Positions 1 to 10,417 of a DNA stretch of 64,000 nt are shown here, in pieces. This DNA is from Paracyclopina nana (lineage: Eukaryota > Arthropoda > Copepoda > Cyclopoida > Cyclopettidae). Below the pieces are notes generated by a model. That model made no database searches. It was not told the DNA's origin and was given only the letters and a program-made list of their open reading frames with translations. Position numbers and translations under genes: made by a program. The stretch covers positions 2,254,501 to 2,318,500 of the forward strand of contig JAGUCH010000007.1 of NCBI GenBank assembly GCA_019096065.1, read 5' to 3'. The first letter of the stretch is position 1. Each line of letters opens with the position of its first letter.

Positions 1-1255
1 AGTCTGAATCTTCAAGGTCCGAGAAAACTGGCTTTTCTTCGTCTTCTGGTCCAATAGGTTCGTTGTCATACTGATCAAACAACTCATTCATTCTCTGATC
101 ATATTTGTCCGGATCAAAGTCACCCTCCAGATCCTCGTCCTTGAATGCAAGCTCCTCGTTGCCGGTGATTTTTCGCAGCTTTTCAATTTTCTCCAGAATT
201 TCCTTACGTTTGAGCGCTTTGAGCTGTTTGAGCTCTTCCTTTTTCACTTCTTTTTCACGCAGTTTTCGCTCTTTGATTTCAAGCCTTTTTTTCTTTCGAC
301 TCTCATCTTTTCTCCGCATTGAATCCTGGATGGTTCTTGGATATCTCTTGATGAAGTCATCATCTGGCTCCTCAAATCGAAAGTTGTATTTATGCTCAAA
401 CTCGGCTTGCTTTTCCAAAATCTTTTCGTCCTCATCCAAATCCTCTTCATCATTCAAATCATCATCACTGCTCCTATTGTCAATATAGCGTTTTTTCAAG
501 ATGTAATCTCTGAGGAACTTTTCACCTTCATCCAAGTTTTTGTCATTCCAGAAGTCTTTGAGAGATGATAGCTCTTTTTCAGCCTCGGAATCCTTCAAAT
601 GAGTTTTATGTCCTGCAAGCCAGGCCCGATAATCGGCCTCTTCTTTCTCAACCTGCTCCCTTGTCTTTTCCTTCTTGGACAGCAGCAATGCATCATTGTC
701 ATCATCACTGTCCTCGTCATCTTTCGTTGCCTTTTTCAAGCTTGATTGAATTTCTTGCATTTCTTGCACATACGTTTTATCTTGAAGTTTCTCAGCCAAA
801 CTTTCATCGGCTAACTCTTCGAATTCTCCTTCATTCTGCACAATGACTTCTCTCTCCAAATCACCCAAAGTCATTGGTTTCTCGCTCGATTTCTTGTCCA
901 ATTTCACAGGTTGGATTTTGCTGAAAAACGCAGTTTTTGAGTCGTAGATTTTCGAGTCTTTGCGCTTCAAGTTGGCTAAGGTTTTGAAAAACTCTTTTTC
1001 GTGCTCTTCGGTCCATTCTTCTGCATTTTCGTCTTCCTCAGAGCTTGATTCAGAATCAGAGTCTGAACCGGAATCTTGGCTCAATTTGGCTTTGGCAGCC
1101 TTTTCACCATACTTTGCTTTCAGTTTTTGGTATTCCTCCTTTTCGCGATATTTGTTGAAGACGTCAGCAAACTTTTCATTCACTTTAAAGTCCCTACTTT
1201 CTCCTTCATCCTCCGAAGATGACGAAGAACCAGAATCAAGGAGCTTTTTTGACAT
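1..1255 (-). CDS. KRI1: KRI1 homolog, nucleolar ribosome-biogenesis protein (3' part cut by window edge)
   Basis: KRI1-family proteins bind KRR1 in the nucleolus and are needed for 40S subunit maturation (family knowledge). One uninterrupted frame runs from an ATG at 1255 to the window edge, 418 residues, with no stop, so the C-terminus is missing. It is very acidic and lysine-rich, with Ser/Asp/Glu runs near residues 8-20, 65-80 and 200-210. A basic coiled-coil-like stretch follows, and then the KRI1 signature around residues 380-400 (ITGNEELAFKDEDLEGDFDP). The end of the visible part is again acidic (GPEDEEKPVFSDLEDSD). No intron is visible in this portion. The start is the first in-frame ATG after the 720 bp gap from WBP11, which lies upstream on the same strand. 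I am confident of the family. Confidence 0.9.
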   Translation of the reverse strand, partial: MSKKLLDSGSSSSSEDEGESRDFKVNEKFADVFNKYREKEEYQKLKAKYGEKAAKAKLSQDSGSDSDSESSSEEDENAEEWTEEHEKEFFKTLANLKRKDSKIYDSKTAFFSKIQPVKLDKKSSEKPMTLGDLEREVIVQNEGEFEELADESLAEKLQDKTYVQEMQEIQSSLKKATKDDEDSDDDNDALLLSKKEKTREQVEKEEADYRAWLAGHKTHLKDSEAEKELSSLKDFWNDKNLDEGEKFLRDYILKKRYIDNRSSDDDLNDEEDLDEDEKILEKQAEFEHKYNFRFEEPDDDFIKRYPRTIQDSMRRKDESRKKKRLEIKERKLREKEVKKEELKQLKALKRKEILEKIEKLRKITGNEELAFKDEDLEGDFDPDKYDQRMNELFDQYDNEPIGPEDEEKPVFSDLEDSD

Positions 1256-1975
1256 TTTCAAGCTTTTCTAAAATCTTTACACATGTGCTTCTATTGCTTG
1301 TTTTTGTTTACGTTTAGACCTTGAGAGGATCGAAATTTAGGTCGATCCCAGCTAGACTCAAGTGGGCGCAACAGTTACCAAAAAAAGACAATTTTGAATG
1401 AAAAAAAATGATAGGACAAGTGGTAAAAATTGCTTCGAGTAAAATGATAGGAAAAGTGGTAAAAATTGTTTCGAGTAGTGGTCAGAAAAGATGTTTGAAA
1501 ATTGTACTGAAAACGTGTCCCAAGAAAGTAAAAAGGGAAAGTGGTAAAGAACATAATTAAGAAAAATTGGTTAGAAAAATCGTCACAGAAGTGGTCTGAA
1601 AATTGGCCTAAAAAGTACTCTATGAAAGTGGTCAGATAAAATTGGTATGAAAAGTGGCTGCGGTCACAGTCAGAAAAGTGTCAGAGTAAGTGATCATTAA
1701 AAGTAGTCAGAAAAAGGTGTCATCGCTACTATGTGTATTGTTATAACAATACATGCTCTCCTTTTCAAGCATCCTACTTGCTCTTAACTCCTATAGCCTT
1801 CGAAGGTTCGCCCCCGTTACATTTCAATCTAATCTGAAGAGTTCGTTTAAGAAACGCAAGTTCGCTACGCAAATTCGCGAATTTTAGTTGATACAACTTA
1901 GATTAAAATCTGTTTAAAGTGCAAGTCTCAGAGTGGATGCACAATTTTTTTATGCATTTGAAAAGCTGTTTAATA
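1256..1975. other. Intergenic gap between WBP11 and KRI1 with degenerate AAGTGGT repeats
   Basis: No coding frame is supported here. From about 1405 to 1720 the plus strand repeats a degenerate unit of the type AAAAGTGGTcAGAAAA/AAATTG roughly every 25-40 bases. The two best copies start near 1410 and 1442. The rest of the gap, including the likely KRI1 promoter just above 1255, shows no recognisable motif. Confidence 0.5.
1405..1720. repeat. Degenerate short tandem/interspersed repeat (AAGTGGTMAAAA-like)
   Basis: About ten copies of a purine-rich word (AAGTGGT followed by AAAAAT or CAGAAAA) are spread over 300 bases. Two neighbouring copies share about 30 bases with only a few changes (ATGATAGGAMAAGTGGTAAA followed by AATTGYTTCGAGTA). 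The spacing is irregular, so this is not a clean microsatellite. It may be decayed satellite or a promoter-proximal expansion; no function is evident. Confidence 0.5.
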
Positions 1976-3349
1976 CTACATCATTTTCTCCATTTCTTCC
2001 ATGAACTGTGCATAAGCATCATCCTTGTTTGGTTGCTGCTGGTGCTGAGCTTGAGCCTGAGGCTGTGCATGTTTGGCAAACACTTCTCGCATAGGATCCA
2101 CCTGCTTTCTGCTTGGCTCCCTCTTCATTTTCACATTAGTGGGCACAAAACGAGTGACATCGCTCAAAAGGTTTCTCATTTGAGGCTTCGCCTCGATGAC
2201 ACTGCCTGTCTTGACAATGGTCTTTACTGTGCTGCCACCAGAGGTTCCAGGTGCAGTCAGCTGAGGCCCTGCACTCACTACACTTTGTGGTTGCTGAGGT
2301 CGATGCATGGGTGGCCTCATTCCTGGCCTCATGGCGGTTGGAGGTCGACCCATGAAGGGAGGCCTGCCAGGTGGAGGTCCCGGAGGGAGTTGTGGCCTTC
2401 CAGGAGGAGGCCCAGGCGGCAATCTAACACCGGGCGGGGGCATGCCCGCAGGTCTCAAAGGCGGCCTCATCATGAAGCCAGGTGGATTTTGCATAAAAGC
2501 CTCTCCAGGAGGAACGGGTTGACTGCTCTCCAACCTTGCCATTCGTGTCCGCAAATCTGCTGCCTTTTCAGCCTCCGTCTTCTTGTGCACCTCCTCCATT
2601 TCCTTCATGTATGCATCCACATCTTGGCCAGACATGGCCAACATCTTCTTTTGTACACTGTCCACTTTGGGAGCTCTGTCTTCTGTCTCTTCGGAGTCGT
2701 CTTCGACAAATCTAATGCGCTTCGATCTTTCCTCAATTGCAGCAGTTGAAGTGGGCTCTTCATCGTAGTCTGACAATGCTGGAGGCGGCCCAGCTGGAAC
2801 TCCTGGGCAAGTGCGAGGCCTTAGGGAGTCTAGAACTGAGGACTTTTTCAAAATGCCCCCTTTGGGCGCCATTATTGGTGGCAAGGGAATGTCTGAAGAC
2901 TCTCCCCCTTCTCCGCTCATGTTTGGCAGAGGAATGTCATCCACATCCACAAGTTGAGCCGTTTTGACAGCGTCAAAATGATCCATGACTTCTTCTTTGC
3001 GTTTCAAGTAGTTGTGCCACATTTTCTTGAGGTCCAAATGCTGGTCCACGTCCTCTTTTTCGTAGAGGTGCACCACACGAGTCCACGTTTCCATGAGTTT
3101 GCGGCGTTTCTCTTTCATCACTTTTTCGTTCAATGGCGGCGGAGCCAACACGTTGAACTCCATGTCATCAAGTTTTTCCAATTCCAGAATTATATCCGTG
3201 GGATTTTTGCCCTTGATCACCGCCGTCCGGACCATCAAACGTTGCTTCTTGTTCTTCTTCAGTTCGCGTCTCCGGGCTTCTTTTCGGGCTTGGTCCGTGG
3301 GATTCATGAACTTGCCCGACTTTGTTGTGTTCGTCGATCGTTTCCCCAT
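1976..3349 (-). CDS. WBP11: WW domain-binding protein 11 (pre-mRNA splicing factor)
   Basis: WBP11 (SIPP1/NPWBP) is a nuclear proline-rich splicing factor that binds WW domains and protein phosphatase 1 (family knowledge). The frame is 457 residues with no intron. The N-terminus is the family hallmark: MGKRSTNTTKSGKFMNPTD, then a basic QARKEARRRELKKNKKQR block and a charged helix to about residue 130. The middle is acidic. Residues about 295-345 contain proline-rich WW ligands, including PPGPPPGRP twice. The extreme C-terminus, AYAQFMEEMEKMM, is the conserved WBP11 tail. The human protein is longer (about 640 residues), mainly because of more proline repeats. It is divergent to citrate synthase across 397 bp. 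Confidence 0.95.
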   Translation of the reverse strand: MGKRSTNTTKSGKFMNPTDQARKEARRRELKKNKKQRLMVRTAVIKGKNPTDIILELEKLDDMEFNVLAPPPLNEKVMKEKRRKLMETWTRVVHLYEKEDVDQHLDLKKMWHNYLKRKEEVMDHFDAVKTAQLVDVDDIPLPNMSGEGGESSDIPLPPIMAPKGGILKKSSVLDSLRPRTCPGVPAGPPPALSDYDEEPTSTAAIEERSKRIRFVEDDSEETEDRAPKVDSVQKKMLAMSGQDVDAYMKEMEEVHKKTEAEKAADLRTRMARLESSQPVPPGEAFMQNPPGFMMRPPLRPAGMPPPGVRLPPGPPPGRPQLPPGPPPGRPPFMGRPPTAMRPGMRPPMHRPQQPQSVVSAGPQLTAPGTSGGSTVKTIVKTGSVIEAKPQMRNLLSDVTRFVPTNVKMKREPSRKQVDPMREVFAKHAQPQAQAQHQQQPNKDDAYAQFMEEMEKMM

Positions 3350-3746
3350 CTTGTTTCCCGAAAGTTTTCCCCTTTTTTCACTTCTTACTCATTCATTAAT
3401 TTTTCGGGAATATTTGTTATGATTGTTGTTGTCATCTCAGTACAGCTACAGAGTTACCAGATTTTACAACACACTATTTTCAAAAAAAGCATATATGTTC
3501 AGGCGTTTTTGTAAAGTTGTTGGTCATTGGACATCTAGAAAAGTGAGTAACCGGGTGAAAATTCTGGGACGCCTCCATTAGAAATTCGCTTCAGCCGAGA
3601 GGCAAAAGAGAACGTAGAGGAGGCATAAGATTCACATTTAGTGCTAACGCACACTTTGCTAAGAGTCCACGACGTCCATTGCGGCTGGGATTAACGCATC
3701 TTTCCCAATTCCTAGATAACCACTAGCCTAACATCTCGGAGAGAAA
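3350..3746. promoter_or_regulatory. Shared 5' region of the divergent WBP11 and citrate synthase genes
   Basis: The start codons of WBP11 (minus, 3349) and citrate synthase (plus, 3747) are 397 bases apart with no gene between them, so both promoters and 5' UTRs must lie here. No TATA box is obvious. This is inference from layout, typical of paired housekeeping genes. Confidence 0.5.
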
Positions 3747-5624
3747 ATGGCTCTGTTCCGGAACTTGACACAGACCGCATTTCGCCAACAGGTACATTTG
3801 TTGATCATGTCATTTCGCGAACGGCTGAATTATTCCAATATTTCAGGCCTTTGCTCTTTCGGCCTCCACTTCTTCACTCCAGTCTCGTCGTAACGCGTCT
3901 GACCTGAAGAAAGTTTTGGCTGACAAGATCCCAGCCACCATTGAGGACGTCAAGGCCTTCAGGAAGGAGCATGGCAACACCAAAGTTGGCGAAATCACCG
4001 TTGACATGGTGAGCACGAGAATCGAAGGTCGTTGCATAACCGTTGCTTTTGTCTTTCACTTTCTCTGTTTCTGCTCTTATGAACATGCTTTTGTTATAGA
4101 TGTACGGTGGTATGCGTAGCATGAAGGGCCTCGTCACTGAGACCTCCGTGCTTGACGCCGATGAAGGCATCAGGTTCCGCGGCTACACCATCCCGGAGTG
4201 CCAAGAACTTCTTCCAAAGGCTCCCGGAGGTGACGAGCCTCTCCCCGAGGGTCTGTTCTGGCTCCTTGTCACCGGAGAAATCCCCACTGAGGAGCAAGTG
4301 CGTGGCCTCTCTGCTGAATGGGCTGACAGAGCCGCCCTCCCCAGCCACGTGGTCACCATGTTGAACAACTTTCCTGCGAACATGCACCCCATGTCCCAAT
4401 TCGCGGCCGCCATCGCTGCCCTCAACACCGAGTCCAAGTTTGCCAAGGCCTACGGAGAGGGAATCCACAAGAGCAAGTACTGGGAGCCCACCTACGAGGA
4501 TTCCATGAACCTGATTGCCAAGCTGTCCGTGGTCGCTGCCACGATCTACAACAACCTGTACAGGGACGGCGCTGTGCCTTGCCCCATTGACCCTGCCAAG
4601 GACTGGTCTCACAACTTTACATCCATGATTGAATACACTGACCCCATGTTCACCGAACTCATGAGACTTTACTTGACCATTCACAGGTGACAGATTCACA
4701 TCCTTTAAAAAAACTAGTTTCAGTTTGTTTAAAACATGAAAACACCGGATCATGATGCACTTTTGCGTAAGTTAAAATATTTACCAAGGTTGCAAACGAG
4801 TTTTTGCTCTTAAAAGTCCATCATACTTAATGCTCCATTTTCGAGCTTGACATGGAATAACTTTTGTATCACTTTCTTTAAACGCATGTCTCTTTATGTT
4901 TCTAGTGATCATGAGGGAGGCAATGTCTCTGCTCACGCTACCCATCTTGTTGGTTCGGCCTTGTCTGATCCTTACTTGTCATTTGCTGCCGGTATGTGCG
5001 GCCTTGCTGGACCTCTTCATGGCCTCGCCAATCAAGAAGTTCTCGTCTTCTTGTCCAAGGTCTGTTTGACATCATACACGTTACCAAAAAATGCTTAAAA
5101 TTTGCGTCGCACAGGTTGTCAAGGACATTGGCATGGATGCCACTGAAGATCAGCTGAAAGAGTACGTTTGGGGTCTCTTGAAGTCAGGCCAAGTTGTTCC
5201 TGGTTATGGCCATGCTGTCCTCAGGAAGACTGATCCCAGGTACACCTGTCAGCGTGAGTTCGCCCTCAAGCATCTGCCCAATGACAAGCTATTCAAGCTG
5301 GTGTCCCACATGTACATGATTGTGCCACCAATTTTGACTGAGACCGGCAAGGTCAAGAACCCCTGGCCCAATGTGGATGCTCACTCCGGAGTCTTGCTCC
5401 AATATTATGGCATGAAGGAGATGAACTACTACACTGTATTGTTTGGTGTCAGCAGGGCCTTGGGTAAGCTGATTTAGATAATGACACCATAAGCGCATTA
5501 GTAATATTGCTATTTTTCAGGTGTGACTGCCTCATTGATTTGGGACCGAGCTCTTGGCTTGCCCTTGGAACGCCCCAAGTCAATGTCGACTGAAGGCCTC
5601 AAAAAGTTGGTGAAAGCTAAGTAA
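3747..5624 (+). CDS. CS: Citrate synthase, mitochondrial
   Basis: Condenses acetyl-CoA with oxaloacetate in the first step of the TCA cycle, in the mitochondrial matrix. Six exons: 3747-3791, 3847-4008, 4100-4686, 4906-5059, 5115-5463 and 5521-5624. They total 1401 nt, giving 466 residues, the same length as human CS. The first ~25 residues ([20 protein letters not shown]) are rich in Arg/Ser/Ala and lack acidic residues, as in a mitochondrial presequence. Catalytic regions are present: HEGGNVSAH (His274 region), [13 protein letters not shown] (PROSITE signature, His320) and NVDAHSGVL (Asp375). The C-terminus [19 protein letters not shown] is typical. A polyadenylation signal lies at 5716-5721. 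The gene is convergent with the SLC23 copy that ends at 5743. Confidence 0.97.
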
Positions 5625-5715
5625 ATGCAAACCGCAAACTTAATTGTGTAGTGGCTAGAGAAAAAGATGATCAGTTTAAATGATTGGATCCCCTCTTGTG
5701 AGTGTCGCGTTTCTG

Positions 5716-5734
5716 AATAAATAACCCGTTTATT
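5716..5734. terminator. Interleaved polyadenylation signals of convergent citrate synthase and SLC23 copy A
   Basis: AATAAA on the plus strand at 5716-5721 serves citrate synthase (stop at 5624). TTTATT at 5729-5734 reads AATAAA on the minus strand, 9 nt beyond the stop codon of the SLC23 gene (5743). The two 3' ends therefore probably overlap as antisense transcripts. The hexamers are seen directly; their use is inferred. Confidence 0.65.
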
Positions 5735-5742
5735 TGAACGCA

Positions 5743-7794
5743 TCATTGGGATTTCTCTGAGGGCTGGATCTTGTTCCTCAGCTTGAATCCTTCGAAAGTT
5801 GGTGACACCGGGATTAGCTTGGTCCACGACCATTTCCTCAAGTAGCTCATCCCAAAAGGCATGTCATAGCATTGGCTTTTGGCCTCGTTGCCCTCAATGT
5901 CAGCTTTGTTCACTTCAAATTGTGCTCTCCACTTGATTAACCCGCGCTCCTCAAGGGTTCCTTCAAGAACACATACAAACAATGAAATTCCAAGCATGAA
6001 CACTATTCTATTGAATACCTGGTATTGTGTTGTCTAGTATAAATCCTAGGATTCCTGAGAGGAACATGCTTGTTGAGAGTAGCACAGTGATGACTTGAGA
6101 CCCAACTTCACCCAATGTTTCCTTGGGGATTGCCTCACCCCCGTGAACTTGCATCCATTTTGACAGAGCCTTGAATTTATCGCATTCATTAGAACTGTTT
6201 GAATAGAATGACGTAAACAATTCTTATTACCAGGCCAAAAAAGATGGAAAACCCAAGGACAAACATGTTCCTTGTTGAATTAAGGTCCACAAATTGAAGG
6301 TTGGACAGGCCTACTGATGTAATCATGCCAAACATGACACAAAAAATGCCTCCCACTATGGGTTCTGGCATGGTCAGAAAAAATGCCCCGAATTTGGAGA
6401 GCAAGCCAAATACAATCATAATGCCTGCACCCCATTGAATCACCCTTCGACTGCCAACCTGACCAAAAACCATGCATTACATATCATCAATGAGCTTTTA
6501 GGTATAAATGATACCTTCGTTACGCCTATTGCTCCCACATTTTCAGAATAACTAGTTGTGCCATTTCCTGTGCCCCACATTCCAGCAATTACGCATCCTA
6601 TCCCTTCAATTCCAATGCCTCTGTTAATAGCATGGGTTGGAGGTGGAGGTGCACCAGATAGCCGTGCACATGCATAGTAGTCTCCAATAGACTCGATTGC
6701 AGAGGCCAATACAGCTCCCAACATTCCTGCCACTCCAGCTATGGTCACTTTGGGCCAGCCCCATTGAACTAGGTGCATACTTTTTTAAGTGCTGGTAAAC
6801 AAATCTAAATCAAGGCCAAGCAAACTTACAGGGATATGGGAACCTAATCCATGCAGAGTTCTGAAGTAATTTAATTTTGATGTCGGTTCTTCCTTTGTCA
6901 CCTTCTTCGAATCCCCCTGCAGCAGTCATGATTGCACAAATTGTCCACATCACAATGATTGTAATGAGCACTGGGAAAAGTTTGAATGCCTGAATCCATA
7001 TCAGTGTGCATTTCCCACCCCGATATGAAAGCCATGGTATACTGACATTTCTCATGTACTGTGAAAAGAGGATCATAAACAGTATTGTCCCACTCGCAAT
7101 GCCCCAATTGGTAGCAGCGTGATTTGCAGCCACATCAAACAGAGCCAGACCAATCATTGTCACAGCTGGAGCAATTGTCAAAGGAGTGATGTACTTTAAG
7201 CAGAGCCCAATGATCCCAGTGAAACCTAGAACAACTTGGAACAGTGATGCAACAATGATGGCTCCTTGAACTTCTCGCATTCTTCGCTGCCATTCTTCCT
7301 CTTTTTCTTCAGCCGTGTAAATGCTATCAAAATTGGCTGGGCACACATTTTCAGGCAGAGAAAGAATGGCAAAAGTCGACGACAAAAATGAAAAAGTTCC
7401 CCCTTGTATGATAGGCAAACTAGGTTAAAAGGTCAATTTATGCTACTGAAAGAGATAAAAAAGTCGCTTTGACTCACCGAACACCAAATGTAGCTTGAAG
7501 ATATGTGACAATGCCTGATACAAAGAATATTGTTGAAATGATGTAGCCTCTGGCAGGATCATCATCTCCGATGCACAAGAGTGGACAAATTATGAATGGT
7601 ATGGACACTGTGCCACCAAACATGGTCAAGTAATGTTGAAAGCCGAGTAAAATGCACAGATACCAGGGTGGAACATCATCCACTGAGTACAAGAGATCAT
7701 TATGATGACCACCATTATTTTCCTCAACTTCTTCTTTTGCTTCACTCAATTCCGGTACATCTACTTGCACCTGACTTGAGCCTTCTTCCTTCAT
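5743..7794 (-). CDS. SLC23/NAT-family transporter, copy A (nucleobase/ascorbate type)
   Basis: Plasma-membrane transporter of the nucleobase-ascorbate (SLC23, SVCT-like) family; the substrate, ascorbate or nucleobase, cannot be told from sequence. Six exons on the minus strand: 7794-7478, 7419-6830, 6768-6515, 6458-6231, 6169-6019 and 5960-5743, total 1758 nt, 585 residues. Hallmarks are the QH motif in the first helix ([12 protein letters not shown]), the [20 protein letters not shown] stretch, and the NAT signature [10 protein letters not shown], which fits [QEP]NxGx4T[RKG]. About twelve hydrophobic segments are present and both ends are probably cytoplasmic. The start ATG is at 7794. It is a tandem paralog of copy B, 248 bp upstream. 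Minus-strand AATAAA follows the stop within 15 nt. Confidence 0.9.
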
Positions 7795-8042
7795 CGTGCT
7801 ACTGATGAAAGTGACTACACTCGATTGAAGGACAATCGGGTCCAGGTAAATTTATGTCATGCAGCATAGTAGCCTAGCTGCCCTGGTGTACGTACATATA
7901 CGACGCACGTGCACATGTGAGCCTTTTATCATCGAAAAAATTGCTAAAGCGCTTCAGGTACTTGAGTTTTTTCGGCACTAAGTAAAATTGCACAACACGA
8001 GCTCTCAAACTAAGTAAATAGAATATTTTATTACAAATGCTG

Positions 8043-10101
8043 TTACTGAAACGTGGGAAAACATGGTATATATTTGGTCCATCTCCACCTGAAAAATGAG
8101 GGAAAATAAGTCTTGGGCCTAAAAAACCATTGCATAAAGCCAGATACTTTTTTAGGTATTTTGTTATGAAGGGTATATCATAGACCGTTGAACTGGCTGA
8201 TAAGGCATTTTCATTCTGCTCAACTTGTGCTTTCCATGCTGACAAACCTCTTTCCTCTGCTGAGCCAGGAATTGTATTGTCAAAAATGAACCCCATCACT
8301 CCAGCAATGAACATGCTTGTTGTAAGCATCACTACTATGATTTGGTCAACCACTTCACTCCCTGTGTTAATTGCTTCTGGGTTATCTTCGACCCATGATG
8401 GAATGACCTAAAAAAAGCAATGAAATGCATGGCTGTCTATGGAAAGTAATTCTCGTCTCATCTTATACCAAAGCCATAAACATGGAAAATCCCAGGACAA
8501 ATAAGTTTCTCGCTGAATTAAGGTCAACGAATTGCACATTGGACAAGCCTACGGCTGTAATGATGCCAAACATGATGCAAAAAACACCTCCCACTATTGG
8601 CTGGGGAATGGTCAGAAAAATGGTGCTAAACTTTGTGACCAAGCCAACCACTAACATTATGATAGCTCCATATTGAACCACTCTTCGGCTGCCAACCTTT
8701 AAAATGAACGAGTCTCCTAATAGGTTTTTTGTAACTTGATGAGTAGGCCTACTTGAGTGATTCCTATGGCTCCAATATTTTCTGAATAGCTAGTTGTGCC
8801 ATTCCCTGAACCCCACACGCCAGCAATTATGCATCCAATCCCTTCAGTTCCAATGCCTCTGTTTATGGCATGTGTTGGAGGCGGAGGTGCGCCAGAAAGT
8901 CTGGCACATGCATAATAATCGCCAGTGGATTCAATTGCCGAGGCCAACACGCCTGCCAACATGCCAGCAACTCCAGCTACTGTAATTGTTGGCCAACCCC
9001 ATTGAACTGTAAGGGTAAAAGTAGTAATAGCAAACGACAGGCTCAGAAACACTCACATGGATATGGGATTCGAAACCAGTCGACATTTCGTATCAGTGCT
9101 ATGTTAGCGTCAACTCTGCCTGGGTCACCTTCCTTGAGCACATTTGTAGCAGTGAGGATTGCACTCAGTGTCCACATGACAAAGATTGTAAGCAGGACTG
9201 GGAAAAGTCGTAGCGCATAAAACTTTTTGCCAGAGAAGCCATTTGCTCTATTGTAAGCTAGCAATGGTATTGGCAGGTCTTTCATGTACTGTGAGAATGC
9301 AATCATTATGACCACTGTTCCCATGGAAAGGCCCCAATTCAAAGCCGCATTGCTAGCTGCACTTTTAAACAGAGACAAGCCAATCATGGCCACGCTTGGA
9401 GCAATTGTCAGAGGAGAAATGTACTTGAGGAGGAAGCCAATGATTCCAAAATAACCTATCACAACTTGGAATGATGATGCCACAATGATGGCACCTTGCA
9501 CCTCTCTCATGCGTTTCTGCCACTCCTCTGTCTTGTTGGCATAGCTCATATTTCCCCATCCATTTGTGCTGAAATCTGCAGGGCAAACGTTGTGGGGCAG
9601 AGACAAAATTGCAAATGTTGGTGCTAGGAAAGTGAAAGTTCCCCCTTGAACTATGGGAAGCCTGAAAGCCGATACTTTTTGGCTACATTTATGTGGCAGA
9701 AATCACTTGCAACTTGCCTGCAGCCAAAAGTTGTTTGAAGAAGCGTGGCAATGCCAGATACAAAGAAAAGTGTAGAGATGATGTATCCTCTTGCAGGATC
9801 TGTTGGCTCCATACATAGAGCTGGACATAGCAAAAAGGGTATGGATATGGTGGCTCCTAGCATGGTCAAATAGTGCTAAAATACCCCACCAAAAAATGAT
9901 CTGTTCCTGTACCGCTCCATTATATGGGTTTACCTGAAAGCCTAATAAAATGGCTTCAAACCAGGGCGGAGTATCCTCTATGGAATACACAAGTTTGTTA
10001 GGCTTCTCAGAGCCATTTTTCTCATCAGACACCTGCAGAAGTTGGACAAGGGAAAAATGTGCAGCCTTATCACCACTTTTATTAAGTTAAATATTTACCA
10101 T
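8043..10101 (-). CDS. SLC23/NAT-family transporter, copy B (tandem paralog)
   Basis: Same family as copy A. Eight exons are inferred on the minus strand: 10101-10099 (ATG only), 10032-9934, 9875-9718, 9661-9057, 9006-8753, 8696-8469, 8407-8148 and 8088-8043, total 1653 nt, 550 residues. The intron at 9662-9717 has a GC donor. The last exon ([14 protein letters not shown]) matches copy A ([14 protein letters not shown]), which fixes the 8089-8147 intron. The QH motif ([12 protein letters not shown]) is intact, but the NAT signature reads [10 protein letters not shown], with Gln where Arg, Lys or Gly is expected. Minus-strand AATAAA lies at 8027-8032, just past the stop. The ATG-only first exon is the least certain part; there is no other ATG before [10 protein letters not shown]. 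Confidence 0.87.
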
Positions 10102-10417
10102 CTTGCACTGTATTAATGGGATGTTGACACTCAATTGAGAGAAATTCTTGTCTGATTCATTGAGTCAGATAAGCTCAATATGACTGACATGTAAGACTGG
10201 CATGATGATAATAGTTTATAAGCATGAAAATGTAACACACACAATTTTTATTGCTGAGATCAATCAAGTTTTTTCAATATATAGAGTATATCACGGATTC
10301 TTTACATGATTTTATAGCTAGTGCATCCTAATTCTAACTTGTGAGCAAATAGTATGATAATTTATAATTGTTGCTATGAGCTGCTAAATTGAGTTTGATT
10401 AAGCTGGTGGAGCTAAA
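10102..10417. other. Short intergenic gap, SLC23 copy B to PAQR
   Basis: AT-rich sequence between the start of SLC23 copy B and the stop of the PAQR gene upstream of it on the same strand. It should hold the copy B promoter and the PAQR 3' UTR. No motif could be identified. Confidence 0.4.

Noticed and set aside
2307..2522. Gly/Pro-rich plus-strand frames opposite WBP11
   Set aside because: Antisense shadow of the WBP11 proline-rich region.
5743..10101. SLC23 tandem pair as an operon
   Set aside because: Each copy has its own AATAAA and a 248 bp gap. There is no sign of trans-splicing, so simple tandem duplication explains it.
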